DNA of 64,000 nucleotides, from the NCBI RefSeq assembly GCF_900168015.1, contig NZ_FUYR01000002.1:454932-518931 (forward strand), written 5' to 3'. The stretch's first letter is position 1. Each line of letters opens with the position of its first letter. Shown here one piece after another: positions 43,905 to 52,632 of this stretch. Below the pieces are notes generated by a model, which was not told the DNA's origin, searched no databases, and saw only the letters and a program-made list of their open reading frames with translations. Made by a program: the position numbers and the translations under genes. The DNA is from Daejeonella lutea. GTDB lineage: Bacteria > Bacteroidota > Bacteroidia > Sphingobacteriales > Sphingobacteriaceae.

Positions 43905-44618
43905 ATGAAAATTTGTACAAATTGCGGTAACCCAATAGCCGAAAAGTACTGCCCCAACTGCGGACAATCCGCCCAAATAAAACGCATCGATGGCCATTAC
44001 ATTATCCACGAGATTGAACACGTTCTCCACCTCGAGAAAGGCATATTGTTTACTTTCAGAGAGCTGATGATCCGACCCGGCAAGAACGTCCGGGAATTTA
44101 TTTCAGGCAGCCGAAGCAGGCTGGTAAAGCCCATTATTTTTATCATCGTTACATCATTGCTTTACAGCCTTGCCAATCACTTCTTCCATGTAGAAGATGG
44201 TTATATGAATATTGGTGAAGACAAGAGAGGAACCACAACCGCGATTTTTGAATGGATTCAAAAACACTACGGCTATGGGAACATAATGATGGGAGTTTTT
44301 ATTGCTTTGTGGCTGAAGTTCTTCTTTAAAAAATACGACTACAACTTTTTTGAAATCCTGATCCTGTTATGTTTTGTAATGGGTATGGGCATGCTGGTGT
44401 TAGCACTCTTTGCTACAATTGAAGGCGTGACTAAGTTACCTGTGATGCAGATTGCAAGTGTAATTATTATGTTCTATGTTCCCTGGGCAATCGGCCAGTT
44501 CTTTGATAAATCAAAAGCCGCAAGTTATTTCAAAGCCTTTGCAGCTTATGTACTTGGAATGCTGTCATTTGCTGGATTAATCATCCTTACAGGAACGTTG
44601 ATCGACAAGGTGATTTAA
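43905..44618 (+). CDS. DUF3667 membrane protein
   Basis: 237 residues. It opens with a zinc-ribbon, CTNCGNPIAEKYCPNCGQSA (CxxC pairs), then the DUF3667 segment (GILFTFRELMIRPGKNVREF; RSRLVKPIIFIIVTSLLYSL) and four membrane helices (about 80-100, 120-140, 145-170 and 180-235). DUF3667 is common in Bacteroidota and has no known function. Confidence 0.85.
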   Translation: MKICTNCGNPIAEKYCPNCGQSAQIKRIDGHYIIHEIEHVLHLEKGILFTFRELMIRPGKNVREFISGSRSRLVKPIIFIIVTSLLYSLANHFFHVEDGYMNIGEDKRGTTTAIFEWIQKHYGYGNIMMGVFIALWLKFFFKKYDYNFFEILILLCFVMGMGMLVLALFATIEGVTKLPVMQIASVIIMFYVPWAIGQFFDKSKAASYFKAFAAYVLGMLSFAGLIILTGTLIDKVI

Positions 44619-44647
44619 TTCTTAAAGCTCACACTAACTTCGAATTT

Positions 44648-45112
44648 ATGGTCGGCGTAACATTAAAATCTCTTCTTGCTGCCTGGGTAACTATTGTATT
44701 CGGAACGAGTGCTTTGATCTTCATCTTCGCTCCCGTTGACCTAAAATTATTTAACTCAAATCCGCTGATAAATTTCCTGCAATCTGTTTGGGAACTTGGC
44801 GATGCAATTGGTCCGATAGTTAAAATAGCCTTGATTTTAATCTTTGGAATACTAACTGGTATCTTTAAAAATACCTTAAATATCTCAGCTCTTCAGGTTT
44901 ATTCGAAAAGTGCAGTTATCGGTGTCATCTCAGTCCTGCTCGTTCTTTTATTTCTACCTGTCGAATATTCGCGCGGGTTTGGTATTGGGTTAACTGACCA
45001 TCGTTTGCATCCCAATTTTCTGCCCTTGTATTTGCTGGGTGCAATTCTTGGAGGTATTGCATATGCTTATACCTTCCTCAGACTTTCCAGAAAAGGAACC
45101 GTATCGAATTAG
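44648..45112 (+). CDS. Hypothetical four-helix membrane protein
   Basis: 154 residues, unrecognised. Hydrophobic helices lie near residues 5-27, 50-75, 88-112 and 125-148, with charged residues at the ends (SRKGTVSN). It begins 29 bases after the DUF3667 gene and is probably cotranscribed. Confidence 0.6.
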   Translation: MVGVTLKSLLAAWVTIVFGTSALIFIFAPVDLKLFNSNPLINFLQSVWELGDAIGPIVKIALILIFGILTGIFKNTLNISALQVYSKSAVIGVISVLLVLLFLPVEYSRGFGIGLTDHRLHPNFLPLYLLGAILGGIAYAYTFLRLSRKGTVSN

Positions 45113-45171
45113 AAATGTCAGGAAGTCTTTGTTCTAGCTAGTCGACGGTAAAGAATGCCGCAACAAACTGT

Positions 45172-47718
45172 TTACGCAGAATTCCTTTCGGCATTAATAA
45201 TCCCAAACGAACACCTCATTACCAGTTTCTCAAATATTTTCATATCTGCAGAATCAGCTTTGCCTTTTTCCCGGATCATCGTTAAAGCATACTGCTGGAT
45301 TGTGATCAGCGGCAACTCAATACGCTGACGCATTTGAATGGAAAGCTGGTCAGTTTCCCGTTCTGCCATCAACTCAGACTTCCCAGTTAACAACAACGTA
45401 TATTTCTTGGTCCGTTCAAATTCATCGTGGAACATGTTCCAGAGAACTCCATATTTTGGATGGTTCGAAAGGTAAGCGGTAAGCGGAAAGAAGCACTTGC
45501 TCATGGCCATTTCACAATTTCCGATCAGCGTACGGAAATACAATGAATTCTGATATAGTTCCTGGATTTGCTGCCATTTTCCTTCCTTCTCAAGTTTCTC
45601 AAATGCAATTCCCACTCCATAATAACCGGGGATATTTTGCTTCAGCTGGCTCCATGCTCCCACATAAGGCACTGCACGAAGATCATTCAAATTCAATTTC
45701 CCTGCTTTCCGTTTTGACGGACGGCTGCCAATATTTGCTTCGGCGTAGTAACGTAAGGGGCTTGCAAAATTGAGGTACTCGAGGAAATCAGGATCATCTT
45801 TAAGGACCATAAAGGCCTCGTAACTTTCGTCAGATAATTTCTGTAGTAACTCCTCTTCGGAACTGCTCATTGTGGTAGTCCTGGATGAGAACAATCCATT
45901 GCTGATCCCCGAATGCATCAGCTGCTCCATATTATACCGTGCCGATTCCCTCGTCCCGAAATTAGAACTGATAGTTTGACCCTGAATGGTCAGTTGAATT
46001 TCTTTGTTCGCAATATTCTGACCCATGGAAGCGTAGAACTGGTGAGTCTTGCCGCCACCACGAGCAGGTGGTCCGCCCCTGCCATCAAAAAATACAACCT
46101 CAACATCGTACTCTCGGGATATGCGGGTCAATTCTTCTTTAGCCTTATAGATACTCCAGTTAGCCATCAGGTAACCGCCATCTTTGGTGCCATCCGAAAA
46201 GCCAAGCATGATAGTTTGGGTTCTATTTCTGCGCTTCAGATGTTGCTGGTAGGCTTCATTTTGATAAAGCAGAGTCATTGCCTTGGCTGCATTCCGGAGA
46301 TCTCCAATTGTTTCAAATAAAGGAACAAAGTCAATACTCAAGTGCTCCTTTTTCCAGCCAGACATCAGGAACAAACCATATACTTCCATAACATCAACGG
46401 CACTAGTTGTGTGGCTGATGATGTAGCGATGGCAGCCTTCCACACCGTTAAACGTCTGGACAGTTTTGATTGCCTCGAGTGTTTCAAAAGCGTCTTTTGC
46501 GATATCGGTATCAACTACAAGAGAGTTAATATTCTGCAGGGCCTTGATCTTAGCCTCGGGTGCAAGACTTTTATAATTCTTTGGAAGCACAGAAGTTTTC
46601 TCTACGATCAGATCGATCAATTCGGTATGACTTGAACTATCCTGTCGCACATCCAGTGATGCGAAGAACAAACCAAACAAATTCACCTTATTGAGTAAAT
46701 TATTTACTTTGCTCAGGAACAAACTATTGTGTTTTGCAATCAGTATATCCCTGATCTCAATAAGTGTATTAACGATTTCGTCCTTTGACAGATCGGCTTT
46801 GTAACCAGGAATAAACAGGTTATTGTAAAGTCGTTCTTCAAGGGTAGCAAGCAATGTATCCACGCCCTGAAAAGTAAGGCGACCTTTAAGCAGACGAACT
46901 TCCCTATAATAACATTTGATTATACTTCCGCGTAATGCCTCCGCAACCTTTAAAGTGGTGTCAGCCTTCACGTAAGGATTACCATCACGATCTCCCCCTG
47001 GCCAGAATCCCATTCTTATCAACTGATTTTGCCCTTTCACCGCATCCGGGAAGGTGCTGTGTAGAAAAGACAGAATATTTCCTGCAGAATGATAAAACAC
47101 ATTTTCCAGGAACCATATCAGGTTGACCGCTTCATCATACGGCGTTGGCTTCTTCTTATTAAAGAATGGCGTTTTTCCCAGTTGTTGTAAATACGTATTG
47201 ACAAGGACTGTGTCGTCCTTTTGCAGCGCCTTCCCCAGATCGTGAATAATACCAAGTACAGCACTCGGATAGAACTGATTAGGATGTGCGGTTAAAACCA
47301 TCCGAACAGAAAAGTCCTTCAGTTTCTCAGCCAGCTGCTGCTCGGCATTATTCTGGATCACTTCGGTCTGGAGTTGCTTCAGGGTACCCGACCCATTCAT
47401 ATCATGCGTCGCACCAAAGGCAGCATCTTCTAAAGCGTCGAATAATACCACCTGTCTTTCTGAATACTGGATAAATCTGAAGAGTAGGTCGATCTGATCT
47501 TTTTCTTCACGATAGCTGGTATACTGTCTGAAGAAAGATTCGATTATATCTGCAGGACTCTGTTCATTCTTAAATCCATCTTCGCAATGCAACAGGAACA
47601 GAGAAAGTAAAATACCGGTTTTTTCAACCCTATGGAAAGGAAGAGACGTAAACAAACTATTATACATCTCAAACTTGGTTCCGACAAGGTTCTTAAATTC
47701 TGCGAGGTTACTGCTCAT
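45172..47718 (-). CDS. ppc: Phosphoenolpyruvate carboxylase
   Basis: 848 residues. It adds bicarbonate to phosphoenolpyruvate to give oxaloacetate, refilling the TCA cycle. The catalytic His motif is VRMVLTAHPNQFYPSAV (canonical VLTAHPTE). Other motifs: MGFWPGGDRDGNPYVKAD, IMLGFSDGTKDGGYLMAN and FDGRGGPPARGGGKTHQF. The last is FHGRGG in most enzymes, so a conserved His is Asp here. The C-terminal end, IINAERNSA, also differs from the usual QNTG. These look like lineage variation, as all core residues that I can see are kept. Confidence 0.92.
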   Translation of the reverse strand: MSSNLAEFKNLVGTKFEMYNSLFTSLPFHRVEKTGILLSLFLLHCEDGFKNEQSPADIIESFFRQYTSYREEKDQIDLLFRFIQYSERQVVLFDALEDAAFGATHDMNGSGTLKQLQTEVIQNNAEQQLAEKLKDFSVRMVLTAHPNQFYPSAVLGIIHDLGKALQKDDTVLVNTYLQQLGKTPFFNKKKPTPYDEAVNLIWFLENVFYHSAGNILSFLHSTFPDAVKGQNQLIRMGFWPGGDRDGNPYVKADTTLKVAEALRGSIIKCYYREVRLLKGRLTFQGVDTLLATLEERLYNNLFIPGYKADLSKDEIVNTLIEIRDILIAKHNSLFLSKVNNLLNKVNLFGLFFASLDVRQDSSSHTELIDLIVEKTSVLPKNYKSLAPEAKIKALQNINSLVVDTDIAKDAFETLEAIKTVQTFNGVEGCHRYIISHTTSAVDVMEVYGLFLMSGWKKEHLSIDFVPLFETIGDLRNAAKAMTLLYQNEAYQQHLKRRNRTQTIMLGFSDGTKDGGYLMANWSIYKAKEELTRISREYDVEVVFFDGRGGPPARGGGKTHQFYASMGQNIANKEIQLTIQGQTISSNFGTRESARYNMEQLMHSGISNGLFSSRTTTMSSSEEELLQKLSDESYEAFMVLKDDPDFLEYLNFASPLRYYAEANIGSRPSKRKAGKLNLNDLRAVPYVGAWSQLKQNIPGYYGVGIAFEKLEKEGKWQQIQELYQNSLYFRTLIGNCEMAMSKCFFPLTAYLSNHPKYGVLWNMFHDEFERTKKYTLLLTGKSELMAERETDQLSIQMRQRIELPLITIQQYALTMIREKGKADSADMKIFEKLVMRCSFGIINAERNSA

Positions 47719-47950
47719 ATCTATTTACTCTATTGACAAAAAGGATTATGTAAAAATGGGAAAAATCTGTGAGAGATGGGGAATGGAGGTAGGAGCAATG
47801 AAAATGGTAGGAGGAAATAAGAGTAAAGAACAAAGAGCAAGGAACAAAGACGCTGGGTAGAAATTTGGTTAAGGACGAAAGGTTACGGTTTAATGCAATA
47901 TTTATATACATTAGTAATGTTGGAAATAACTTGCCGCCACCATCACATCT

Positions 47951-48589
47951 ATGAAAATGATAAAATCTATAGGCGTCATATGTTTATTTTTAATCATCCT
48001 GAGCGAGCTCTCTATGGCTCAGTTGAAAATTGACCGCAATCGTAAATTGTCATTCGGGGAAGTTTCTCTTGTCGAACTATTGAAAGCCAGTGATATCGAC
48101 TATGCTCTGGTCACTTGGTTGAACTCAAACTGGATAACTGCGCGCCAAGATTTTTCTTGTATAATTCAACAGAAAGGGAAATGGTATCTGGCTAAGCTCG
48201 GCACGAACGACCGCCAGTATGTTGCCGGATTAGACATTGTTTATGTCGTTCAAAAACAACTTACCGATGATGAGGGTACGAGCTGGTTAAAGTCAACAGA
48301 CCCGGATAGGGCATTTTCTGTCACTCAAGAAGATTTAAACAAATTGCCAGAAACCTGTTCCTACACGACCAAGGAGGGAGTGCAATTCCGTGTGGGTGGA
48401 ATATCAGATGCCCCAACCACCCGCCTCCTGCAATATAAAAAGGGAACAGTTCAGTCTTTAAAATTCTATGGCGTTGATTTTTATCTCCGTAAATGTTATC
48501 CTCATGCCAGCGAATTCGGAATACTGAAAGGTTTGTCACTCAGCAGTTACCAGCTTTCTAAAATGGTAAGTGCTGTAGAATTAAGGTAA
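47951..48589 (+). CDS. Exported hypothetical protein
   Basis: 212 residues, unrecognised. Signal peptide MKMIKSIGVICLFLIILSEL with cleavage near SMAQ, then a soluble domain of mixed alpha/beta character (VTWLNSNWITARQDFSCIIQ; CSYTTKEGVQFRVGG). It stands alone, flanked by word repeats. Probable periplasmic protein. Confidence 0.6.
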   Translation: MKMIKSIGVICLFLIILSELSMAQLKIDRNRKLSFGEVSLVELLKASDIDYALVTWLNSNWITARQDFSCIIQQKGKWYLAKLGTNDRQYVAGLDIVYVVQKQLTDDEGTSWLKSTDPDRAFSVTQEDLNKLPETCSYTTKEGVQFRVGGISDAPTTRLLQYKKGTVQSLKFYGVDFYLRKCYPHASEFGILKGLSLSSYQLSKMVSAVELR

Positions 48590-48727
48590 TTGGAATGGTT
48601 GCCTCACTTTCAACTTTCCCCTTTCAACTTTCCACTGATCAACGGTGTGGAGAGGTTCCCAGTCTTCATTTAAAAAAATAATTTCTGGTCCAAATCCTAC
48701 TGACATACTGTTGTCACTAACCCCTCA

Positions 48728-48735
48728 TACTTTTG
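48728..48735 (+). promoter_or_regulatory. -7 box of the DinB-like gene
   Basis: TACTTTTG fits TAnnTTTG, 25 bases before the ATG at 48760. No -33 element is clear. Confidence 0.35.
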
Positions 48736-48759
48736 ATATATAAACCAAAAATCAAATAT

Positions 48760-49257
48760 ATGAGCACCTTAGAAACAGCAGAAAAAATCAGCACAATCAT
48801 CACACCGGGAGAACTTGCAGCACACTGGAACGGCCATCGCGGCCTTACCCGCAAACTTATAGAGGTATTTCCTGAAAAGGAGTTTTTCGAATATTCAATA
48901 GGCGGTATGAGACCTGCCGCTCAACTCATCCAGGAAATGATGGACGTGAGTACGGGTGGAGTTCGTGAAATGGCAGGCGGCGAAGCTGGTGCCATAGCCG
49001 GGCATGCCGTGAAAGCGACAACTATTGTCGAGGCTTTGGAAAATTGGGATAAAGATACCGCAGAGCTTTTCGAGAACCTTGCAAAAATCCCAGTTGACAA
49101 GTTTCATGATAGGATCTTGTCTTTTGGACAATACGAAGGCACGATATGGGGGAACATTTTCTACTTCATGGATAATGAGATCCATCATAGAGCACAGGCT
49201 TATGTTTACTTACGTTCACTTGGAGTGGAGCCGCCGGCTTTTTGGGACAGATATTAA
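48760..49257 (+). CDS. DinB-like four-helix metal protein
   Basis: 165 residues from the ATG at 48760, preferred over an upstream in-frame start nine codons earlier. Helical bundle with the three DinB-type metal-ligand histidines suggested by LAAHWNGHRGLTRK, AIAGHAVKATTIVE and FMDNEIHHRAQAYVYLRSLG. DinB-like proteins bind a metal and often catalyse thiol transfer; the substrate is unknown. Confidence 0.82.
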   Translation: MSTLETAEKISTIITPGELAAHWNGHRGLTRKLIEVFPEKEFFEYSIGGMRPAAQLIQEMMDVSTGGVREMAGGEAGAIAGHAVKATTIVEALENWDKDTAELFENLAKIPVDKFHDRILSFGQYEGTIWGNIFYFMDNEIHHRAQAYVYLRSLGVEPPAFWDRY

Positions 49258-49375
49258 TTAGTGGACAGTGGACAGTTGGAGACGTACACATTGCACAAGA
49301 TTGTTAAGAAAATAACCTAACTAAAAGTGGCTGCGTCTGACAGTTGTCCATCGTCCACTGTCAATTGTCCATTCA
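49258..49375. repeat. Word-repeat inverted element (ggacagtgg family)
   Basis: gtggacagtggacagttg near the left end pairs with cagttgtcc/ccactgtcaattgtccat near the right end, making a hairpin of about 110 bases after the DinB-like gene. Confidence 0.6.
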
Positions 49376-49423
49376 TGTTGTAACATTCTAGAATGACGAA
49401 TCGTATAGTCTAAATAACTCTTT

Positions 49424-49642
49424 ATGAAACAAGTACTGGTCTTCAAGACATCCGTTAACAGCTTCCAGGAAATGCAAGCTTTAAAGCCCATACTGAATAA
49501 GTTAGTGAATAAAACAGGGCGATGGAATTTCGACCTGGAGGACTGCGACAGAGTTTTGCGAGTTGAATCGGAGTTTGTGGGAGCAGATTCAATTATTGAG
49601 AAACTTGCATGTGCTGGGGTAATGTGTTCGGAATTAGAATAA
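49424..49642 (+). CDS. Small conserved hypothetical protein
   Basis: 72 residues. Two beta-alpha-beta-like segments (VLVFKTSVNSFQEMQALKPI and RWNFDLEDCDRVLRVESEF) suggest a ferredoxin-like fold, as in heavy-metal-associated domains, but the CxxC metal motif is absent. The function is unknown. Confidence 0.55.
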   Translation: MKQVLVFKTSVNSFQEMQALKPILNKLVNKTGRWNFDLEDCDRVLRVESEFVGADSIIEKLACAGVMCSELE

Positions 49643-49731
49643 TCAACGATGAATTCTTGACCAAGCTTGACCGCTTCATCACTTTAAAGGAAGAGTGAAA
49701 CACATGTTACGGCATTTTTTCAACACTGTCA

Positions 49732-49886
49732 TGACCCTGAAGGGGTCAAATGTTTATAGCAATTAGGTTAATCCTATTTTTCCGACCCCGAAGGTGGTCG
49801 CATGTGACAAAAAACATATACGACCAACTTCGGGTCGGCTATTTTATTCGAATCCTTTTCTATAAATATTCGACCACCTTCGAGGC
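49732..49886. repeat. Cluster of GACC(C)-CGAAGG-GGTC palindromes
   Basis: Four related short palindromes: 49732-49748 (tgaccctgaaggggtca), 49783-49800, 49821-49838 and 49871-49886. They are separated by AT-rich spacers. A relative lies near 56788-56806. These REP-like units are common in Bacteroidota. The remainder of 49643-50077 holds nothing else but the ArsR promoter. Confidence 0.7.
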
Positions 49887-50027
49887 TCTTCCAATATTGA
49901 ATAACTACTTACAGATATAAGGATAGGTTTCAAAGCTGTGGTGATCATCAATTTCTTTCATTAAATAATTCCAAAAGCTCGCTGTTACCCATCTTTTCGT
50001 GGTTCATAAAATTTTTTTTCAAAAACA

Positions 50028-50063
50028 TTTGCGAAACCAAATAGTTGCGTATATATTTGCAAC
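50028..50063 (+). promoter_or_regulatory. Promoter and operator of the ArsR-SRPBCC operon
   Basis: TTTG (50028-50031), 20 bases, TATATTTG (50052-50059). An inverted repeat GTTGC-N10-GCAAC (50044-50048 and 50059-50063) overlaps the -7 box. A second near-palindrome GCAACCATATGATTGC starts at 50059. Both fit an autoregulatory ArsR site. Confidence 0.6.
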
Positions 50064-50077
50064 CATATGATTGCACA

Positions 50078-50401
50078 ATGGAAACGAGACGAGATATTTT
50101 TCAGGCCATAGCCGACCCGACAAGGCGGGCTATCATCACACTTATTGCCCTGCAGGCGATGACGCCAAACGCCATTGCGGAACATTTCGACGCAAGCCGG
50201 CAATCTGTTTCAAAGCATCTGCGGATCCTCACGGAATGCGAACTGATCAGCCAAAAGCAGCAAGGCAGGGAAATATACTATCAACTGGAAATTGAGAAAA
50301 TGAAAGAAATTGAAAAATGGCTTGAACAATTCAGAAAGATTTGGGAAGCACGATTTAATCAACTTGACGATGTTCTATCGAAAATTAAAAACAAGAAATA
50401 A
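50078..50401 (+). CDS. ArsR family winged-helix repressor
   Basis: 107 residues from the ATG at 50078, preferred because [20 protein letters not shown] is the standard start. Winged-helix DNA-binding motif: [20 protein letters not shown], then a wing with GREIYYQLE. No metal-binding cysteines are visible, so it belongs to the metal-independent group often found before SRPBCC genes. Its TAA overlaps the ATG of the next gene (TAATG). Confidence 0.92.
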   Translation: METRRDIFQAIADPTRRAIITLIALQAMTPNAIAEHFDASRQSVSKHLRILTECELISQKQQGREIYYQLEIEKMKEIEKWLEQFRKIWEARFNQLDDVLSKIKNKK

Positions 50402-51366
50402 TGAACAGCAATTTAACATTTGACTTTACTGTAGATAAAGCAAACAGCACGGTAAATGTGCGTCGCGAATTTAAGGCAGAGCTTGAATTGGTTTGGGAAG
50501 CATGGACAAATCCCGAAATTCTAGACCACTGGTGGGCACCTAAGCCGTATAAAACCGTAACGAAATCCATGGACTTCAGAGATGGTGGAAGGTGGCTGTA
50601 TTCCATGGTAAGTCCGAAAAATGAGATCCAATGGTGTAAAGCAGATTACCATAAAATAGAGCCTGAGAAAAGTTTTTCATACACAGATAATTTCTGTGAT
50701 GAGCAGGGTAACGTCGGTGAGAATTTTCCTGATTCAACATGGACGAATGTTTTTAGCGGAAATACTGACACCACAACGGTAAACATCACCATTCAATATA
50801 AAAGTTTAGAAATGCTTGAAAAAGTGGTAGGCATGGGCTTTAAAGAGGGCTTCACAATGGCCATGCAGAACCTTGATCAATACATGGAAGCAAAATTCAA
50901 ACTTCGTCAGCAAAACAAGACCAGTAACAAAGCACGAGTCTCGAGCTATTTGAATTTTGACGGTAAAACCGAAGAGGCGTTTCTGTTCTACAGAAGCGTT
51001 TTTAAAACTGAATTCTTAGGAAAAGGAATTGAGCGATTTGGTGATATTCCTGCTGATACAGGGCATCCTCCTGTGGCTGAAGAAATTAAAAAAATGGTAC
51101 TGCATGTAGAATTGCCAATAACAGGAAACCACATTTTAATGGGAACAGATGCGCCGAAAGAGATGGGATTTACGTTAACCCGCGGCAACAACATGCATAT
51201 GTGTATTGAACCGGAAACAAGAGAGGAAGCCGACCGCCTGTTTAACGAGCTTTCCGAAGGAGGGAATGTTACCATGCCAATGGCAGATATGTTTTTCGGA
51301 GCTTATTTTGGTGAGTTCTCCGACAAATACAACATTAATTGGATGATCAATTTCCAAACGAGGTAA
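50401..51366 (+). CDS. SRPBCC-VOC fusion protein
   Basis: 321 residues. Residues about 15-165 form an AHSA1-type SRPBCC domain (LELVWEAWTNPEILDHWWAP; FRDGGRWLYSMVSPKNE). Residues about 180-320 form a PhnB-like VOC domain (ARVSSYLNFDGKTEEAFLFY; HILMGTDAPKEMGFT). In many genomes these are separate neighbours; here they are one chain. The function is unknown, but both folds bind small hydrophobic or metal-assisted ligands, and the ArsR partner suggests regulation by such a ligand. Confidence 0.9.
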   Translation: MNSNLTFDFTVDKANSTVNVRREFKAELELVWEAWTNPEILDHWWAPKPYKTVTKSMDFRDGGRWLYSMVSPKNEIQWCKADYHKIEPEKSFSYTDNFCDEQGNVGENFPDSTWTNVFSGNTDTTTVNITIQYKSLEMLEKVVGMGFKEGFTMAMQNLDQYMEAKFKLRQQNKTSNKARVSSYLNFDGKTEEAFLFYRSVFKTEFLGKGIERFGDIPADTGHPPVAEEIKKMVLHVELPITGNHILMGTDAPKEMGFTLTRGNNMHMCIEPETREEADRLFNELSEGGNVTMPMADMFFGAYFGEFSDKYNINWMINFQTR

Positions 51367-51455
51367 TGAAGAAATAACATTTTTCATTTGGCCGCTGTGA
51401 TAAAAACTACTGTTGCAAAAAATTGCATCGCGTGAGTCGCTAGTAGCAGCATCAT

Positions 51456-51665
51456 TGAGTAAAATAGGTTCCTGATTGCATGAAATAGATGCACTGCTGC
51501 ATGAAATAGATACAATGTTGAGTGAAAAAGACGCAGCGGTGCATGAAAAAGACGCAAAAGTGCATGAATAAGACGCAAAAGTGCATGAATAAGATGCAAC
51601 AATGCATGAAAAAGATGCAATGGTGCATGAAAAAGATGCAATGGTGCATGAAAAAGCCGCAACCT
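51456..51665. repeat. Array of about ten 21-bp hairpin repeats
   Basis: Nine units of the type TGCATGAAAAAGATGCAATGG from 51477 to 51665, with one weaker unit before (51456-51476). Each unit has TGCAT/ATGCA around a seven-base loop, so the array is a row of small hairpins. The two nearly identical units are near the right end; the left units are more varied. It lies between two converging genes and encodes only short heptad-like open frames, which I do not consider real. Confidence 0.8.
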
Positions 51666-51694
51666 TGCGCCTATTGGACGCAAGGTTGCGGCTT
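51654..51694 (-). terminator. Terminator of the 156-residue gene
   Basis: Perfect 16-bp stem AAGCCGCAACCTTGCG (minus) with a nine-base loop, followed by Ts. It directly follows the gene at 51708 and runs into the 21-bp array. Confidence 0.85.
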
Positions 51695-51707
51695 AATGAA
51701 TGAGTTC

Positions 51708-52178
51708 CTAAGCTTTCAGAGCTTCAGTTGTTTTGACGCGTCTAACAAATCGCTTGGCGATGTCGGCGGTTATACCTTTCACGCCAGCATTGGTCTTGGC
51801 ACCGGTTTTAAGATAGGAATAAACCAAGTCTGCACATTGCATGGCTTCCGATCCCGCCGCGAGCATGGTGTCATCGATGCCTTCAAGAAGGGCTTCAACT
51901 TCGATTCGTACCGACATCAACTGATTGACCAGGGTAACATCCTTTGAAAATTCATCAATGTCCACATTCGGCGGAATTAGAGATGCAAAACTCTGGGAGC
52001 CCTGCAAATTCAGGTTTACGTACTCTACGCTTTTTGCGCCCATTTTCCGGCTCCTGTGACGTTCCTTCCCCGTCAAATTGATCAAAAACGGCATTTTTTC
52101 TTTTACCTGCGCTAATGCTTCTAATACTGCTGTTTTGTCTGCATCGTTTAATATTGCAGATACTCTGTTTGTGCTCAT
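51708..52178 (-). CDS. Hypothetical protein beside the 21-bp repeat array
   Basis: 156 residues, mostly helical, unrecognised. Segments: DKTAVLEALAQVKEKMPFLI, GKERHRSRKMGAKSVEYV and TLVNQLMSVRIEVEALLEGI; the C terminus is basic (AKRFVRRVKTTEALKA). No signal peptide or membrane segment. A clear terminator follows, so it is likely transcribed. Its function is unknown. Confidence 0.6.
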   Translation of the reverse strand: MSTNRVSAILNDADKTAVLEALAQVKEKMPFLINLTGKERHRSRKMGAKSVEYVNLNLQGSQSFASLIPPNVDIDEFSKDVTLVNQLMSVRIEVEALLEGIDDTMLAAGSEAMQCADLVYSYLKTGAKTNAGVKGITADIAKRFVRRVKTTEALKA

Positions 52179-52632
52179 AAGTTTAATTTTTTTAAGTCCA
52201 TAAATTAGTTCAGAACGTTAATTAAATAGTATGCGCTGGCTGCTCCATACCGGCGCGCAGGTCTCGTCTGCTAGGCTGGAAAAGCTTCTTTAAAATAATA
52301 AAAAAGATGCAGAAATGCAAGTAAATAACGAAATTAATTTCACTGATATTCAATGATTTACAAGTTTTTTGAAAGCCAAAAAGGATCCCGAAAAACACCG
52401 TTGAAAAAAGGATAATTGCAAGCTGATTTTAAAGGGGATCATGTTCATTTTTTACTGGTAATTGCATAAATAATTGGATCTTTCTGTTGTGCTTTCCAAG
52501 GATCCCTTTTCAAAATATGACCCTTATCAGATATGCTAATTCGAGCCATTTCTTACTTTAGTTGATGTTCGCCAGAAGGGCGTCATTAAGGTCTTACAAC
52601 GGCAATTAGTATTTGATACAGAACTTTCAAGC
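52179..52632. other. Intergenic gap without recognised gene
   Basis: AT-rich, with no good open frame. A single relic like the 21-bp unit (aaaaagatgcagaaatgcaa) is near 52307. An imperfect inverted pair around AAGGATCCC words lies at about 52378 and 52500. No consensus promoter was seen. Confidence 0.4.

Noticed and set aside
51456-51665. Repeat array as a CRISPR
   Set aside because: Units are contiguous and 21 bp long, without spacers, and no cas gene is in the window.
51522-51947. Open frame with heptad repeats (MKKTQKC-type) on the plus strand
   Set aside because: It is produced by the 21-bp repeat, which is open in several frames on both strands, and its end overlaps the 156-residue gene on the other strand. 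No start signal or family match is visible.
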